A DNA stretch of 29,066 bases, taken from an uncultured Oscillospiraceae bacterium (GTDB taxonomy: Bacteria; Bacillota_A; Clostridia; Oscillospirales; Oscillospiraceae). This document shows, piece by piece, positions 1 to 8,458 of the stretch; positions within the stretch are counted from its first letter, which is position 1, and every line of letters starts with the position of its first letter. Where the stretch lies: positions 1 through 29,066 of the forward strand of contig CALXGC010000037.1 of the NCBI GenBank assembly GCA_944387755.1. Reading direction: 5' to 3'. A program made the position numbers and the translations under genes. Below the pieces are notes generated by a model, which saw nothing but the letters and a program-made list of their open reading frames with translations, was not told the DNA's origin and searched no databases.

Positions 1-923
1 ACGAGGACGTGTGCCAGGTGTCCTACGGCTACGGCCTGTTCACCGGCGGCCCCGGCCTCAACGGCGGCAGCCACAAGGTGGGCTGTCTCACCATCCCCAC
101 CTCCTCCGGCAACACCGAGCGGCAGATTATGTTCATCATGGACCTGCACGCCACCATTCTGTGCTGCACCCCCTCCTACGCCGCCTACATCGGCGAGACC
201 ATGAAGGAGAAGGGCCTCACCCCCGACCAGATTCCCCTGAAGGCGGGCATCTTCGGCGCCGAGGCCTGGAGCGAGGAGATGCGCCAGGACATCCAGAAGA
301 CCCTGGGCATCAAGGCCTATGACATCTACGGCCTGACGGAGCTGTCCGGCCCCGGCGTGTCCTTCGAGTGCTCCGCCCAGACGGGTATGCACATCAACGA
401 GGACCACTTCATCGCCGAGGTCATCGACCCCCAGACCGGCGAGGTCCTCCCCGACGGCCAGGAGGGCGAGCTGGTGTTCACCTCCATCACCAAGGAGGCC
501 TTCCCCCTGCTGCGCTACCGCACCCGGGACATCTGCGTGCTCAGCCACGAGCCCTGCCCCTGCGGCCGCACCCATGTGAAGATGTCCAACCCCCGCGGCC
601 GCACCGACGATATGCTCATTATCCGCGGCGTGAACGTGTTCCCGTCCCAGATTGAGACGGTGCTGCTCAACCACGGCTACCCCGCCAACTACCAGATCAT
701 TGTGGACCGGGTCCGCTCCACCGACACCCTGGACGTGCAGGTGGAGATGACCCCGGAGATGTTCACCGACAACATGGGCGAGATCGAGCGCCGCCAGAGG
801 GAGCTGGTGGACGGCCTGCGGTCCATGCTGGGCCTGGCCGCGAAAGTCACCCTGGTGGCCCCCAAGTCCATCGTCCGCAGCGAGGGCAAGGCCGTCCGCG
901 TCATCGACAAGCGGAAAATTTAA
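1..923 (+). CDS. paaK: Phenylacetate-CoA ligase (PaaK-type), 5' truncated
   Basis: The reading frame is open at the left edge, so the N-terminal part lies outside the window; about 307 codons remain. The family activates phenylacetate or related aryl acids to CoA thioesters with ATP in the cytosol. Visible hallmarks are a YGLTE adenylate-binding motif about 110 residues into the fragment, a YRTRD motif, a CPCGRTH cysteine cluster, and a C-terminal subdomain beginning around MLIIRGVNVFPSQIE, as in the PaaK branch of acyl-adenylating enzymes. An ACT-domain gene follows after 15 bases; that pair commonly occurs in anaerobes beside indolepyruvate:ferredoxin oxidoreductase genes, which would lie to the left if present. 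Substrate specificity cannot be read from the fragment. The family call is firm; phenylacetate as substrate is inferred. Confidence 0.9.
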   Translation, partial: EDVCQVSYGYGLFTGGPGLNGGSHKVGCLTIPTSSGNTERQIMFIMDLHATILCCTPSYAAYIGETMKEKGLTPDQIPLKAGIFGAEAWSEEMRQDIQKTLGIKAYDIYGLTELSGPGVSFECSAQTGMHINEDHFIAEVIDPQTGEVLPDGQEGELVFTSITKEAFPLLRYRTRDICVLSHEPCPCGRTHVKMSNPRGRTDDMLIIRGVNVFPSQIETVLLNHGYPANYQIIVDRVRSTDTLDVQVEMTPEMFTDNMGEIERRQRELVDGLRSMLGLAAKVTLVAPKSIVRSEGKAVRVIDKRKI

Positions 924-938
924 GGAGGGTACAACGCT

Positions 939-1373
939 ATGAGCATCAAGCAGATCTCTGTCTTTGTGGAAAATAAGCCCGGGGCCCTGTACGCCCTCAC
1001 CGCCGTGCTGGCCCAGGGGCAGGTGGATATGCGCGCCCTCTCCCTGGCCGAGACCAGCGAGTTCGGCATCGTCCGCCTCATTGTCAACGACCTGTACAAG
1101 GCCACCACCCTTCTGAAGGACGCGGGCTATGTCCACAGCCTCACCCCCGTGGTGGGCGTGGCCATCCCCGACGTGCCCGGCGGCCTCAACCGGGTGCTCC
1201 AGGTGCTCACCGACGCCCGCGTCAACGTGGAGTATATGTACGCCTTCCTGGGCGGCAAGGACGTAAACCACGCCTATATGATCTTCCGCGTGGCCGACGA
1301 GAAGGCGGCCGAGACCGCCCTGGCCGCCCGGGGCATCCAGACCCTCACCCAGGACCAGGTGGAGCGCCTGTAA
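939..1373 (+). CDS. Tandem ACT-domain protein
   Basis: A 144-residue protein made of two ACT modules, roughly residues 3-68 and 71-140. The first opens with KQISVFVENKPGAL, the classic ACT start (beta strand, then an N-x-P-G turn); the second begins near VVGVAIPDVPGGL. ACT domains bind amino acids or similar small ligands and regulate metabolic enzymes. The ATG at 939 has a GGAGGG ribosome binding site at 924-929. It lies 15 bases after the PaaK-type gene and shares its downstream terminator, so the two are probably co-transcribed and functionally linked, as often seen in anaerobes. The ligand is unknown. No catalytic domain is attached. Confidence 0.9.
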   Translation: MSIKQISVFVENKPGALYALTAVLAQGQVDMRALSLAETSEFGIVRLIVNDLYKATTLLKDAGYVHSLTPVVGVAIPDVPGGLNRVLQVLTDARVNVEYMYAFLGGKDVNHAYMIFRVADEKAAETALAARGIQTLTQDQVERL

Positions 1374-1389
1374 CTCCGCCCTTTCTTCA

Positions 1390-1422
1390 GGACGCCGGAG
1401 CCCCGCTCCGGCGTCCTTTTTT
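1390..1422 (+). terminator. Intrinsic terminator after the paaK-ACT unit
   Basis: A perfect 12-bp GC-rich stem (1390-1401 pairs with 1405-1416) with a 3-base loop is followed directly by six T residues (1417-1422). It lies 17 bases after the ACT gene stop codon. Confidence 0.93.
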
Positions 1423-1427
1423 GCTTC

Positions 1428-1456
1428 TTTACGGGGCGGCGGATTTCCGCTACAAT
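1428..1456 (+). promoter_or_regulatory. Putative sigma-70/SigA-type promoter of the ilvD-like gene
   Basis: TTTACG at 1428-1433 (4 of 6 consensus) and TACAAT at 1451-1456 (5 of 6) are 17 bases apart. It lies between the upstream terminator and the GAGGAGG ribosome binding site at 1472-1478, giving a short leader of about 22 bases. Confidence 0.6.
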
Positions 1457-1485
1457 AAAAGAAAACAGCCAGAGGAGGCAGCGCT

Positions 1486-3153
1486 ATGGAACCCTGGAAG
1501 AGCGCCCGAAACCCGGACGACCCCCAGCAGGCCTACTATGTGGGCCTGATGAACGCCTGCGGCTACCGCGTCAAGGACCTGCACAAGCCGGTCATCGGCA
1601 TTGTCAGCTCCTACACCGACGCCAACCCCGGCCACCGCCCCCTGCGGGAGCTGGCCGGCTTTGTAAAGGAGGGCGTCTGGGCCGGCGGCGGGACCCCCGC
1701 CGAGTTCAACGTCCCCGCCCCCTGCGACGGCATGGCCCAGGGGCTTGGAATGCACTACATTCTCCCCCAGCGGGACCTGATCGCCGCCAGCATTGAGGCC
1801 ATGGCCAGCGCCCACGCCTTTGACGGGCTGGTATTTCTGTGCAGCTGCGACAAGATTGTCCCCGGTATGCTCATGGCCGCCGCCGCGCTGAACAAGCCCT
1901 CCCTGTTCCTCACCGCGGGGAGTATGCTCCCCTATGCGGCGGAGGAGGGGACCTATGTCACCCCCGACCTGAAGGAGTCCATCGGCGCCCGGAATGTGGA
2001 CAAAATCAGCGAGGAGACCTTCTCCCGCTACAAAGAGAACATCTGCTTCTCCTGCGGCACGTGCAGCATGTACGGCACGGCCAACACCATGGGCGTATTT
2101 GCCGAGGCCATCGGCCTGTGCCCCATAGACAGCACCGCCATGCCCTTCTGCGCCGCGGCCAAATACCGCCAGGCCCGGGACGTGGGGGAGCGCATCGTCC
2201 AGCTCACCCGCCAGGGGGTCCGCTTCCGGGACATCGTCACAGAGCGCAGCCTGAAAAACGGCCTGCGCCACACGGCGGCCACCGGCGGGTCCACCAACGC
2301 CCAGCTCCACATCTGCGCCCTGGCCCAGGTGATGGGCGTGCCCCTGGACATGGGGGACTTCGACGCCATCCAGCGCCAGGTGCCCTGCGTGGCCAGGTTC
2401 AAGCCCTCCTCCCCCTGGAACATGTACGACTACTACCGGGCGGGGGGCGTGGGGGCCACCCTGAAGGCCATCTCCGCCTGGCTGGACCTGGACGTCCCCC
2501 TGGCCATGGGCGGCACGCTGGGGGAGTATCTGGCCGCCTTCCGGCGGCCGGTGAATCCGGAGGTCATCCGCACGGCGGACAACCCCCTCTACCCCGACGG
2601 GTGCTTTGCGGTGCTCTACGGAAACCTGGCCCCCGGCGGGTGCATCGTCAAAAAGAGCGGCGTGGCGCCGGAGATGTTCCGCCACCGGGGGCCCGCCGTG
2701 TGCTTCGACTCCGAGGATGCCCTCCGGGGCGCGATGGCCGCCAGGGCCATCCGGCCGGGCAGCGTGCTGGTTATCCGCTATGAGGGCCCCAAGGGCGGAC
2801 CCGGTATGCGGGAGATGTCCATCCCCGCCGCCATGCTGGTGGGCATGGGCCTGCACACCAGCTGCGCCATGGTGACGGACGGCCGCTACTCCGGCGCCAC
2901 CCGCGGCCCCTGCATTGGCCACGTCACCCCGGAGGCCTGGGAGGGGGGACCCATCGCCGCCGTCCGGGACGGAGACATGATCGCCATCGACATTGAAAAG
3001 CGGAGCATCCACCTGGAGGTGGACGGGGCGGAGATCGCCCGCCGCCTGGCCCAGGCGCGGCGGCCCGACCACCCCGCCCCCGGTATGCTGGCCGCCTACC
3101 GGGCTATGGTGGGCGGCGTGGACCGGGGCTGCACCTGGCTCTACTCCCGCTGA
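1486..3153 (+). CDS. IlvD/Edd-family dehydratase (dihydroxy-acid dehydratase-like)
   Basis: A 555-residue protein, close to family length. The IlvD/Edd family uses an Fe-S cluster to dehydrate dihydroxy acids or sugar acids. Visible marks: [13 protein letters not shown] near residues 38-50, CDKIVPGML near 121-129, [12 protein letters not shown] near 189-200, [17 protein letters not shown], and a C-terminal [10 protein letters not shown] with [10 protein letters not shown]. Cys121 and Cys193 match Fe-S ligands; the first position reads NPGH as in E. coli IlvD rather than carrying the extra Cys of the [2Fe-2S] type. The ATG at 1486 has a GAGGAGG site 7 bases upstream and its own promoter. No ilvB, ilvN, ilvC or leu genes adjoin, so it may be a sugar-acid dehydratase rather than the isoleucine/valine enzyme. 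Family is sure, substrate is not. Confidence 0.88.
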   Translation: MEPWKSARNPDDPQQAYYVGLMNACGYRVKDLHKPVIGIVSSYTDANPGHRPLRELAGFVKEGVWAGGGTPAEFNVPAPCDGMAQGLGMHYILPQRDLIAASIEAMASAHAFDGLVFLCSCDKIVPGMLMAAAALNKPSLFLTAGSMLPYAAEEGTYVTPDLKESIGARNVDKISEETFSRYKENICFSCGTCSMYGTANTMGVFAEAIGLCPIDSTAMPFCAAAKYRQARDVGERIVQLTRQGVRFRDIVTERSLKNGLRHTAATGGSTNAQLHICALAQVMGVPLDMGDFDAIQRQVPCVARFKPSSPWNMYDYYRAGGVGATLKAISAWLDLDVPLAMGGTLGEYLAAFRRPVNPEVIRTADNPLYPDGCFAVLYGNLAPGGCIVKKSGVAPEMFRHRGPAVCFDSEDALRGAMAARAIRPGSVLVIRYEGPKGGPGMREMSIPAAMLVGMGLHTSCAMVTDGRYSGATRGPCIGHVTPEAWEGGPIAAVRDGDMIAIDIEKRSIHLEVDGAEIARRLAQARRPDHPAPGMLAAYRAMVGGVDRGCTWLYSR

Positions 3154-3190
3154 AAAAACCGCCTCCGCCTGTTTTGAACAGGCGGAGGCG
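3154..3190 (-). terminator. Terminator for the minus-strand cluster, shared with the plus-strand dehydratase gene
   Basis: A 14-bp stem (3160-3173 with 3177-3190) lies between the convergent stops at 3153 and 3196. Read on the minus strand it is followed by GGTTTTTT, a good U-tract for the long minus-strand operon. Read on the plus strand the tail is only CTGCTTTATC, so it is weaker for the dehydratase gene. Confidence 0.88.
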
Positions 3191-3195
3191 CTGCT

Positions 3196-6100
3196 TTATC
3201 CCCGTGTCTCCTGTGCGGCGGCGTCCAGATCCTCCTGGGTGAGGGTGGACAGCTCCTCTCCGGTGGGGGCCGGAAGGGGGGCGAGGCGGTCGGCCTGCCG
3301 CCGGCAGGCGGCCTCGAAGAGGTTGCGGATGTAGCGGGCGTTGCCGAAGTTCTCCCTGTGCCGGAGCAGCTCCTCCTGCGCCGCCCGGCGGGCGGCGGCG
3401 CGGGCCTCCCCGGTGAGATGATAGGCCCCGCTCCGGCAGAAGGCGTCCAGAATGTCCATCAGCTGGTCCAGACTGTAGTCCTGGAAGGTAAACCTCCGGC
3501 CGAAGCGGCTGTCCAGGCCGGGGTTGGAGGCCAGGAAGCGCTTCATGGGCTCTGTATAGCCCGCCGCGATGACCACCAGGCTGTCCCGGTGGTCCTCCAT
3601 GGCCTTGAGGAGGGTGTCCACCGCCTCCTGGCCAAAGTCGTTGACCGCCGCCCCGGTGAGGGTGTAGGCCTCGTCCACAAAGAGCACGCCCCCCATGGCC
3701 CGGCGGATGACCTCCTGGGTTTTGAGGGCGGTCTGGCCGATGTACCCGGCCACCAGGTCGCTCCGGCTCACCTCGGTGACTTCGGCCCTGGGCAGCAGGC
3801 CGAGGGCCTGATACATCTGCCCAATGAGGCGGGCCACGGTGGTCTTGCCGGTGCCGGGACTGCCCAGAAAGACCATGTGCAGGCTGGCCCGCTCCACAGG
3901 GAGCCCCCGCTCCCGCCGGAGCTGGTCCATGCGGGCTTTGTTGAACAGGGTGCGCACATCCCGCTTCACCTCCTCCAGGCCGCAGAGCTGGTTCAGCCTG
4001 GCCAGAATCTGTTCCGGCCCCGCCTGTTCCGGGGGCAGCTTCTCCGCCAGCTCCAGGGGGACGTCCTCCGGCAGGAGGACGCCCCGCGCCGGATCCGCCG
4101 GGGGAATGCCCGCCCCGTGGCAGCGGGCCCGGCGGCGGTCGTTCATCTGCCGGAGGAGGTTTTCCATCTGACGGGCGTTGCCCGACTCCTCGGTGCGGGC
4201 GGCGTAGAGGTAATCGCACACCCGCCGCAGCAGCGCCCCGGCCTCCGGGGAGGCGGTGAGGGGCGGCCGGTTCCGGGCCATCATCCGGAGGAGAATGGCA
4301 TAGAGCTGGGGGCCGGTGTAGGGCTCCAGGGTGAGAATCTCAAAGCGGCTCTTCAGGCCGGGGTCCAGCTCCAAAAACTCCTGGAGGCGGCTGGGGTACA
4401 CGGCGAACACCGCCTGGAAGGGGTGGGCGCGGTCGGTGAGGGGGTTCAGAAAGGCCTGGACGGCCCCCGCCCCGTCAAAATGGCCGGAGGCCAGGCTGTG
4501 GGCCTCGTCCACAAAGAGCATTCCCTTCCTGTCCTGGGCCTCCCGGACATAGGAGAGCACCTTCTCCTGAGTCCCCCCGGCCAGGGAGCTGGCCAGGGCG
4601 CTTCCGCTTACCTCAATGAGCTCCGGCGTGCCCAGCAGATGGAAGTGGTAGTACAGCCGGGAGAGCAGCCGGGCCGCGGTGGTCTTGCCGGTGCCCGGCT
4701 GTCCCACCAGCAGCAGGGGCCGCAGGGACACGTCCTCCTCGCTGCCGCCGCTGGCCAGGGCCTCCTCAATCTCCAGGGCCTTTTTGGAAAAAAAGTCCTC
4801 CAGCTGGTCCAGGCCGGCCAGCTCCCCCCGCAGCTCCCGCAGCACCTCCTCTGTGGAGCGTGCGGTGTCGGAGGGGGCGAACCACGCCCCGGAGATCCGG
4901 CTGTTGTAAAAACAGCTCTCCGTCACCAGGCCGTCCTCCGCCCGGCCGCAGGCCTGGAGGGCCAGGGCCTCCATCTCTCTGGCGTTGCCGAAGGTCCGGC
5001 GGTCCCGCTCCTGATAGAGGCGGCGGACCATACAGCTCAGGGGGCGGGCGGCGCCGTGAAGCGCCCGCTCCTGGGTGAGCGCTTCGTCCAGGCGGCAGCC
5101 GCTCTCCTGAATTTTCTGCACCAAAATCCGCTCCAGCAGCTCCGGCGGATAGTCCTCCAGGGTGATGATGTGCTCCTCCCCAAAGCGGCTTTTAAAGCCC
5201 GGCTCCAGGTTCCAGACGGCCTCCATCTCCTGCCTGTGCCCTGCCAGCACCACGCAGAAATGGCGGTTGGGGTCGGTCATGGCGCTGTTGAGGGTGGAGA
5301 TCACCTCCCGGCCTGTGCCCTCGTGGCCCGCGCCGCTGTCCCGAATGCCCAGGGCGTGGGCCTCGTCGATGAACAGCACGCCCTCCTCCGCCCGGTTGAC
5401 GCAGTTCATGGTCGCTCTGGGCACGCCGGCCACATAGCTGCTGGTAAGGTTCTCCCTTGTCACCTTCACCACAGAGCCCACCTTCAGCACGCCGTACTCC
5501 CGGAGTACCTGGCCGATTTTTTCGGCGATGGTGGACTTGCCCACCCCCGGTCCCCCCAGAAGGGCAAAGCTGGGCGCCGGAGGCCGGGCCCCGTCCGCCG
5601 GCGGGCGGGACCGCAGGCGGCCCACCGCCCAGTCCGCCCGCTCCGCCCGGACCGGCGCGCTGTGCTGGCGGCGGTAGGCCTGGCTGTGCTCCACCGCCTC
5701 CTTCACCGCGGCGTAGGCCGCCTCCCACCCCGGACGGCGGAGCTCCTCCAGGGCGGGCTTCCGGCTGCGGGGCGGACGGTCCCAGATTCCGTCCACCGCG
5801 TCCAGGGTGAGGGGCACGGCCTCTCCGCCGGGCCGGCTGTCCGCAAAGCGCTGGAGGCGGTGGCAGATCTGGCGCATATACTCCGCGCTCCCGGCCGGGC
5901 CGCCCCGCTCCCGCACGTCGCAGCTCCGGCTGCAGAAGAGAATCTCCGCGGACAGGCGCTCCAGCTCCCGGAGGGGGAAAGCCAGCTTCCGCCCCCGGGG
6001 CGTGCCCACCAGGCGCAGGCGGCGGAGCAGGGCCTGGATCTCGTCCTCTCTGGGATAGCCCACCTCTATGCAGGTCATGGGGTTGAGGGAGGGCCCGCTC

Positions 6101-6831
6101 TCCCCGCCGCGGACAAATTTGGTGGCCAGGCCGGCGTCCCGCAGATAGTCCATCAGCGCGGCGGTGGAGTACATGGTCTCCGGGGCCAGCAGCAGGCACA
6201 GATTGCCGGCGGCGCACTGCTCCCAGCCGGTGAGGATGTTGTCCCGGAGGGCGGGGGCGCTGCCCAGGCTGGTGGTGAAGAGGTTATAGAACACCACCGC
6301 CATATGGCTCTCCGGGTCCTTCATCAGCGGGTCGATGAGCAGCAGCAGGGAACCCAGCTCCATCCCCCGCAGGGCGTAGCGCACCCGCGCCGGCCCTGCG
6401 GGCTCCTGCCGGACCGGCTCCGCCGGCGCCGTCCTGTCCTCCTGGGGGGCGCGGCCCGCCGGGTCCCCCGGCCTGTAGCCCCTCTTGGGGCGGCGGGACA
6501 CCAGGCCGTCCAGCCGGGTCCCGGTCCTTCCCCCCTGCTTGGGGCCCTCCCCCTGGGGCGCGGTCCCCTCTGCCGGGGCGGGGAGGGGAAGGTCCCGGTT
6601 GTCCCGCCGGAAGAAGAACCGGGCGCTCTCCGGGTCCAGGCAGTAGGCCCCTCTGGTCCCGGCGTCGCCATAGAACAGCACATGCCGGTAGCCCCGGCTC
6701 TTCAGCAGCCGGACCAGGTACTCCCCGCTGGAGTACTCCGCCAGGTCGCCGCACCAGATGGAGTCGTTCAGATTGCCGTACAGCAGAAAGGTCCTGGAAC
6801 GGCTCCCCTGGGTCTCCAGAAATGTGTCCAT
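3196..6831 (-). CDS. Triple AAA+ ATPase, CbxX/CfqX (SpoVK-like) family
   Basis: A 1211-residue protein with three AAA+ modules. Module 1 has Walker A GGPGVGKST (426-434) and Walker B GVLFIDEAH (484-492). Module 2 has GQPGTGKTT (710-718) and MLFVDEAH (771-778). Module 3 has GSPGTGKTT (990-998) and GVLFVDEAY (1048-1056). Each carries the PG(F/L)xSRF arginine region typical of CbxX/CfqX, EccA and SpoVK proteins, and all three look catalytically intact. Residues 1-300 (starting near FLLYGNLND, with SLLLLIDPLM near 161-170) look like a further alpha/beta unit without a P-loop; residues 80-150 are a Pro/Gly/Arg-rich linker. It is the last gene of the minus-strand cluster, 28 bases after the anchored coiled-coil gene, with a GAGGAG site before the ATG. 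Probably a hexameric remodelling motor; its substrate is unknown. Confidence 0.9.
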   Translation of the reverse strand: MDTFLETQGSRSRTFLLYGNLNDSIWCGDLAEYSSGEYLVRLLKSRGYRHVLFYGDAGTRGAYCLDPESARFFFRRDNRDLPLPAPAEGTAPQGEGPKQGGRTGTRLDGLVSRRPKRGYRPGDPAGRAPQEDRTAPAEPVRQEPAGPARVRYALRGMELGSLLLLIDPLMKDPESHMAVVFYNLFTTSLGSAPALRDNILTGWEQCAAGNLCLLLAPETMYSTAALMDYLRDAGLATKFVRGGESGPSLNPMTCIEVGYPREDEIQALLRRLRLVGTPRGRKLAFPLRELERLSAEILFCSRSCDVRERGGPAGSAEYMRQICHRLQRFADSRPGGEAVPLTLDAVDGIWDRPPRSRKPALEELRRPGWEAAYAAVKEAVEHSQAYRRQHSAPVRAERADWAVGRLRSRPPADGARPPAPSFALLGGPGVGKSTIAEKIGQVLREYGVLKVGSVVKVTRENLTSSYVAGVPRATMNCVNRAEEGVLFIDEAHALGIRDSGAGHEGTGREVISTLNSAMTDPNRHFCVVLAGHRQEMEAVWNLEPGFKSRFGEEHIITLEDYPPELLERILVQKIQESGCRLDEALTQERALHGAARPLSCMVRRLYQERDRRTFGNAREMEALALQACGRAEDGLVTESCFYNSRISGAWFAPSDTARSTEEVLRELRGELAGLDQLEDFFSKKALEIEEALASGGSEEDVSLRPLLLVGQPGTGKTTAARLLSRLYYHFHLLGTPELIEVSGSALASSLAGGTQEKVLSYVREAQDRKGMLFVDEAHSLASGHFDGAGAVQAFLNPLTDRAHPFQAVFAVYPSRLQEFLELDPGLKSRFEILTLEPYTGPQLYAILLRMMARNRPPLTASPEAGALLRRVCDYLYAARTEESGNARQMENLLRQMNDRRRARCHGAGIPPADPARGVLLPEDVPLELAEKLPPEQAGPEQILARLNQLCGLEEVKRDVRTLFNKARMDQLRRERGLPVERASLHMVFLGSPGTGKTTVARLIGQMYQALGLLPRAEVTEVSRSDLVAGYIGQTALKTQEVIRRAMGGVLFVDEAYTLTGAAVNDFGQEAVDTLLKAMEDHRDSLVVIAAGYTEPMKRFLASNPGLDSRFGRRFTFQDYSLDQLMDILDAFCRSGAYHLTGEARAAARRAAQEELLRHRENFGNARYIRNLFEAACRRQADRLAPLPAPTGEELSTLTQEDLDAAAQETRG

Positions 6832-6859
6832 ACAGCTCCTCCTCTCCCCGGCGGGACTC

Positions 6860-8431
6860 TTACCGGTCCTCTGTCCGGTCCGTCCGGAACAGGGGCCGGA
6901 CGGGGGCGGCCTCCACCGCCTCCCGGCGGTTGAGGGTCTGGTCCGCCGCCTCCTGGTTCACCTGGCCGGTACAGCCCAGCGTCCCCTCCAGGCCGGAGCG
7001 CCGCAGGGCGTTCATGATTCCGTCCCGGAGGGACTGCTTCTCCGCCTCCGTCACAGGGCGGCCGTTGGCATAGTAGAAGAGGACCTCCATGGCCATCCGG
7101 CCCGTCTCCTCCGGTCCGCCCTCCTCGTCCAGGGAGAGGGCGATGGTATTGCCGCTCCCCGGCTCCCGGAAGTGGACCACCAGCTTCTGGGTCACGTCGC
7201 CCCCCACCGGCTGGGCCCAGTCCAGCTCGCAGCCCTGGTCCTCCAGATAGGAGGCCGCCGCCTGAAGGGTGTGCAGCCGCCGGTAGTACTGCACCAGCTT
7301 CTCCCGCCCTGTGCGCAGAATCTGCTCCGCCTGGGGGGCGGTCTCGTTCTCCAGGCGGTCCAGCTCCCGGCTCAGCCGGGCGGTCCCCCAGGCCCGGCCC
7401 GCCGTGTCCAGCTCCGCCCGCAGCCGCCGGAGCCGCTCCTGCATTTGGCTCAGCGCCCCCTGGGTAAAGTCGTCCAGATCCTCCTCCTTGGGACCGTAGA
7501 GGGGGTCGGTGAAGGACACCCGGCTGTGCCGCTCCAGCTCCCCCTGAAGGCCCTCCAGGCGGCCCTCCAGCAGGGCGCGGGCCGTCTGGAGCTCCTCCTG
7601 GGCCTGCTGGTGCTCCAGCACCAGGCTGGCGCTGCGGATGACCACCTGCTGCGCCCCGGCGGCGGCGGTCTCATAGGCCCCGGCCTCCTGGGCCTGCCGG
7701 GCCCGCGCATAGGCCTGGCGCATTACCTGGACCTGCTGGGGAAAGCTCCCATCCTCCCCGGCGGCCAGGGACTCCAGCAGCTCCAGAGAGGCGGCGGCGT
7801 CCCCCAGCAGCGCCTGGGCCGCGGCCTGCTGTCCGGCCCGGTGGGCGGCGGTCTCCCCCCGCCAGTTCACCGCATCCAGCCTGGCCTGCTGGGCCTGCTT
7901 CAGGGCGTCCAACGCGGCGGCGGCCTCCTCCTGGGTCTCCCGCCGGATGCGCTCCAGCTCCCGCCGGCCTGATTCTCCAATGGAGGCCGCCCCCCGCCTC
8001 TGGGTCTCCTGGAGCAGCGCCTGGAGCTGCGCGCCGCTGCGGGCCGCCGCCTCCTGGGCCGCCTGGGAGAGGGCCTGCCGCCCGCGCTCCCCGCCAGCCT
8101 GCACCTCCTGGCGGCGGGCGGCCTCCTCCGTCTGCCGGGCCAGGGCCTGCAGCTCCTCTCCCAGCTCCTGGAGGTACCGCGCCTCCTCCCGGCTCTGCCG
8201 GGCGAGGGCCGCGTCCGCCCGCTGGTACAGCCCGGCCAGCTCTCTGCTTCCTCCCCGGACCGCCACGGGCCGCCGCTCCTGCCAGCGCCGCACCCCGGCC
8301 TTCACCAGATGCTGTCCCAACAGGCCCAGGCCGCAGGCGCACCCCACGGCCGCCGCCGCCGTCACCACCACGGGCAGCAGAATCACCCCCGCCACAACGC
8401 CTGCCAAAATGCCTCCGCCTTCTCCGCTCAT
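6860..8431 (-). CDS. Membrane-anchored coiled-coil protein, unknown function
   Basis: A 523-residue protein not assigned to a named family. Residues 8-40 are a strongly hydrophobic segment (GILAGVVAGVILLPVVV and onward), a likely membrane anchor or helical hairpin. Residues about 60-375 are rich in Ala, Gln, Glu and Arg with heptad-like spacing, indicating long coiled coil. Residues about 385-490 look globular (YYRRLHTLQAAASYLEDQG through VVHFREPGSGNTIALSLDEEGG), and the last 30 residues look disordered. The ATG at 8431 has a GGGAGG site 8 bases upstream. It lies between another coiled-coil gene and the triple AAA+ gene, spaced 27 and 28 bases, so it is co-transcribed. A membrane-tethered scaffold or AAA+ adaptor is plausible; that role is inferred from layout only. 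Confidence 0.8.
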   Translation of the reverse strand: MSGEGGGILAGVVAGVILLPVVVTAAAAVGCACGLGLLGQHLVKAGVRRWQERRPVAVRGGSRELAGLYQRADAALARQSREEARYLQELGEELQALARQTEEAARRQEVQAGGERGRQALSQAAQEAAARSGAQLQALLQETQRRGAASIGESGRRELERIRRETQEEAAAALDALKQAQQARLDAVNWRGETAAHRAGQQAAAQALLGDAAASLELLESLAAGEDGSFPQQVQVMRQAYARARQAQEAGAYETAAAGAQQVVIRSASLVLEHQQAQEELQTARALLEGRLEGLQGELERHSRVSFTDPLYGPKEEDLDDFTQGALSQMQERLRRLRAELDTAGRAWGTARLSRELDRLENETAPQAEQILRTGREKLVQYYRRLHTLQAAASYLEDQGCELDWAQPVGGDVTQKLVVHFREPGSGNTIALSLDEEGGPEETGRMAMEVLFYYANGRPVTEAEKQSLRDGIMNALRRSGLEGTLGCTGQVNQEAADQTLNRREAVEAAPVRPLFRTDRTEDR

Positions 8432-8458
8432 CTGTTTTTCCTCCCTTTTCGTACCGTC

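Noticed and set aside
1450..3072. Minus-strand open frame opposite the IlvD-like gene
   Set aside because: Antisense to a well-supported dehydratase gene; low-complexity translation.
3358..6933. Plus-strand open frame of nearly 1200 codons opposite the triple AAA+ gene
   Set aside because: It is antisense to a gene with clear AAA+ motifs; its translation is low-complexity Gly/Pro/Val/His/Gln without any family motif, as expected from high GC at third codon positions.
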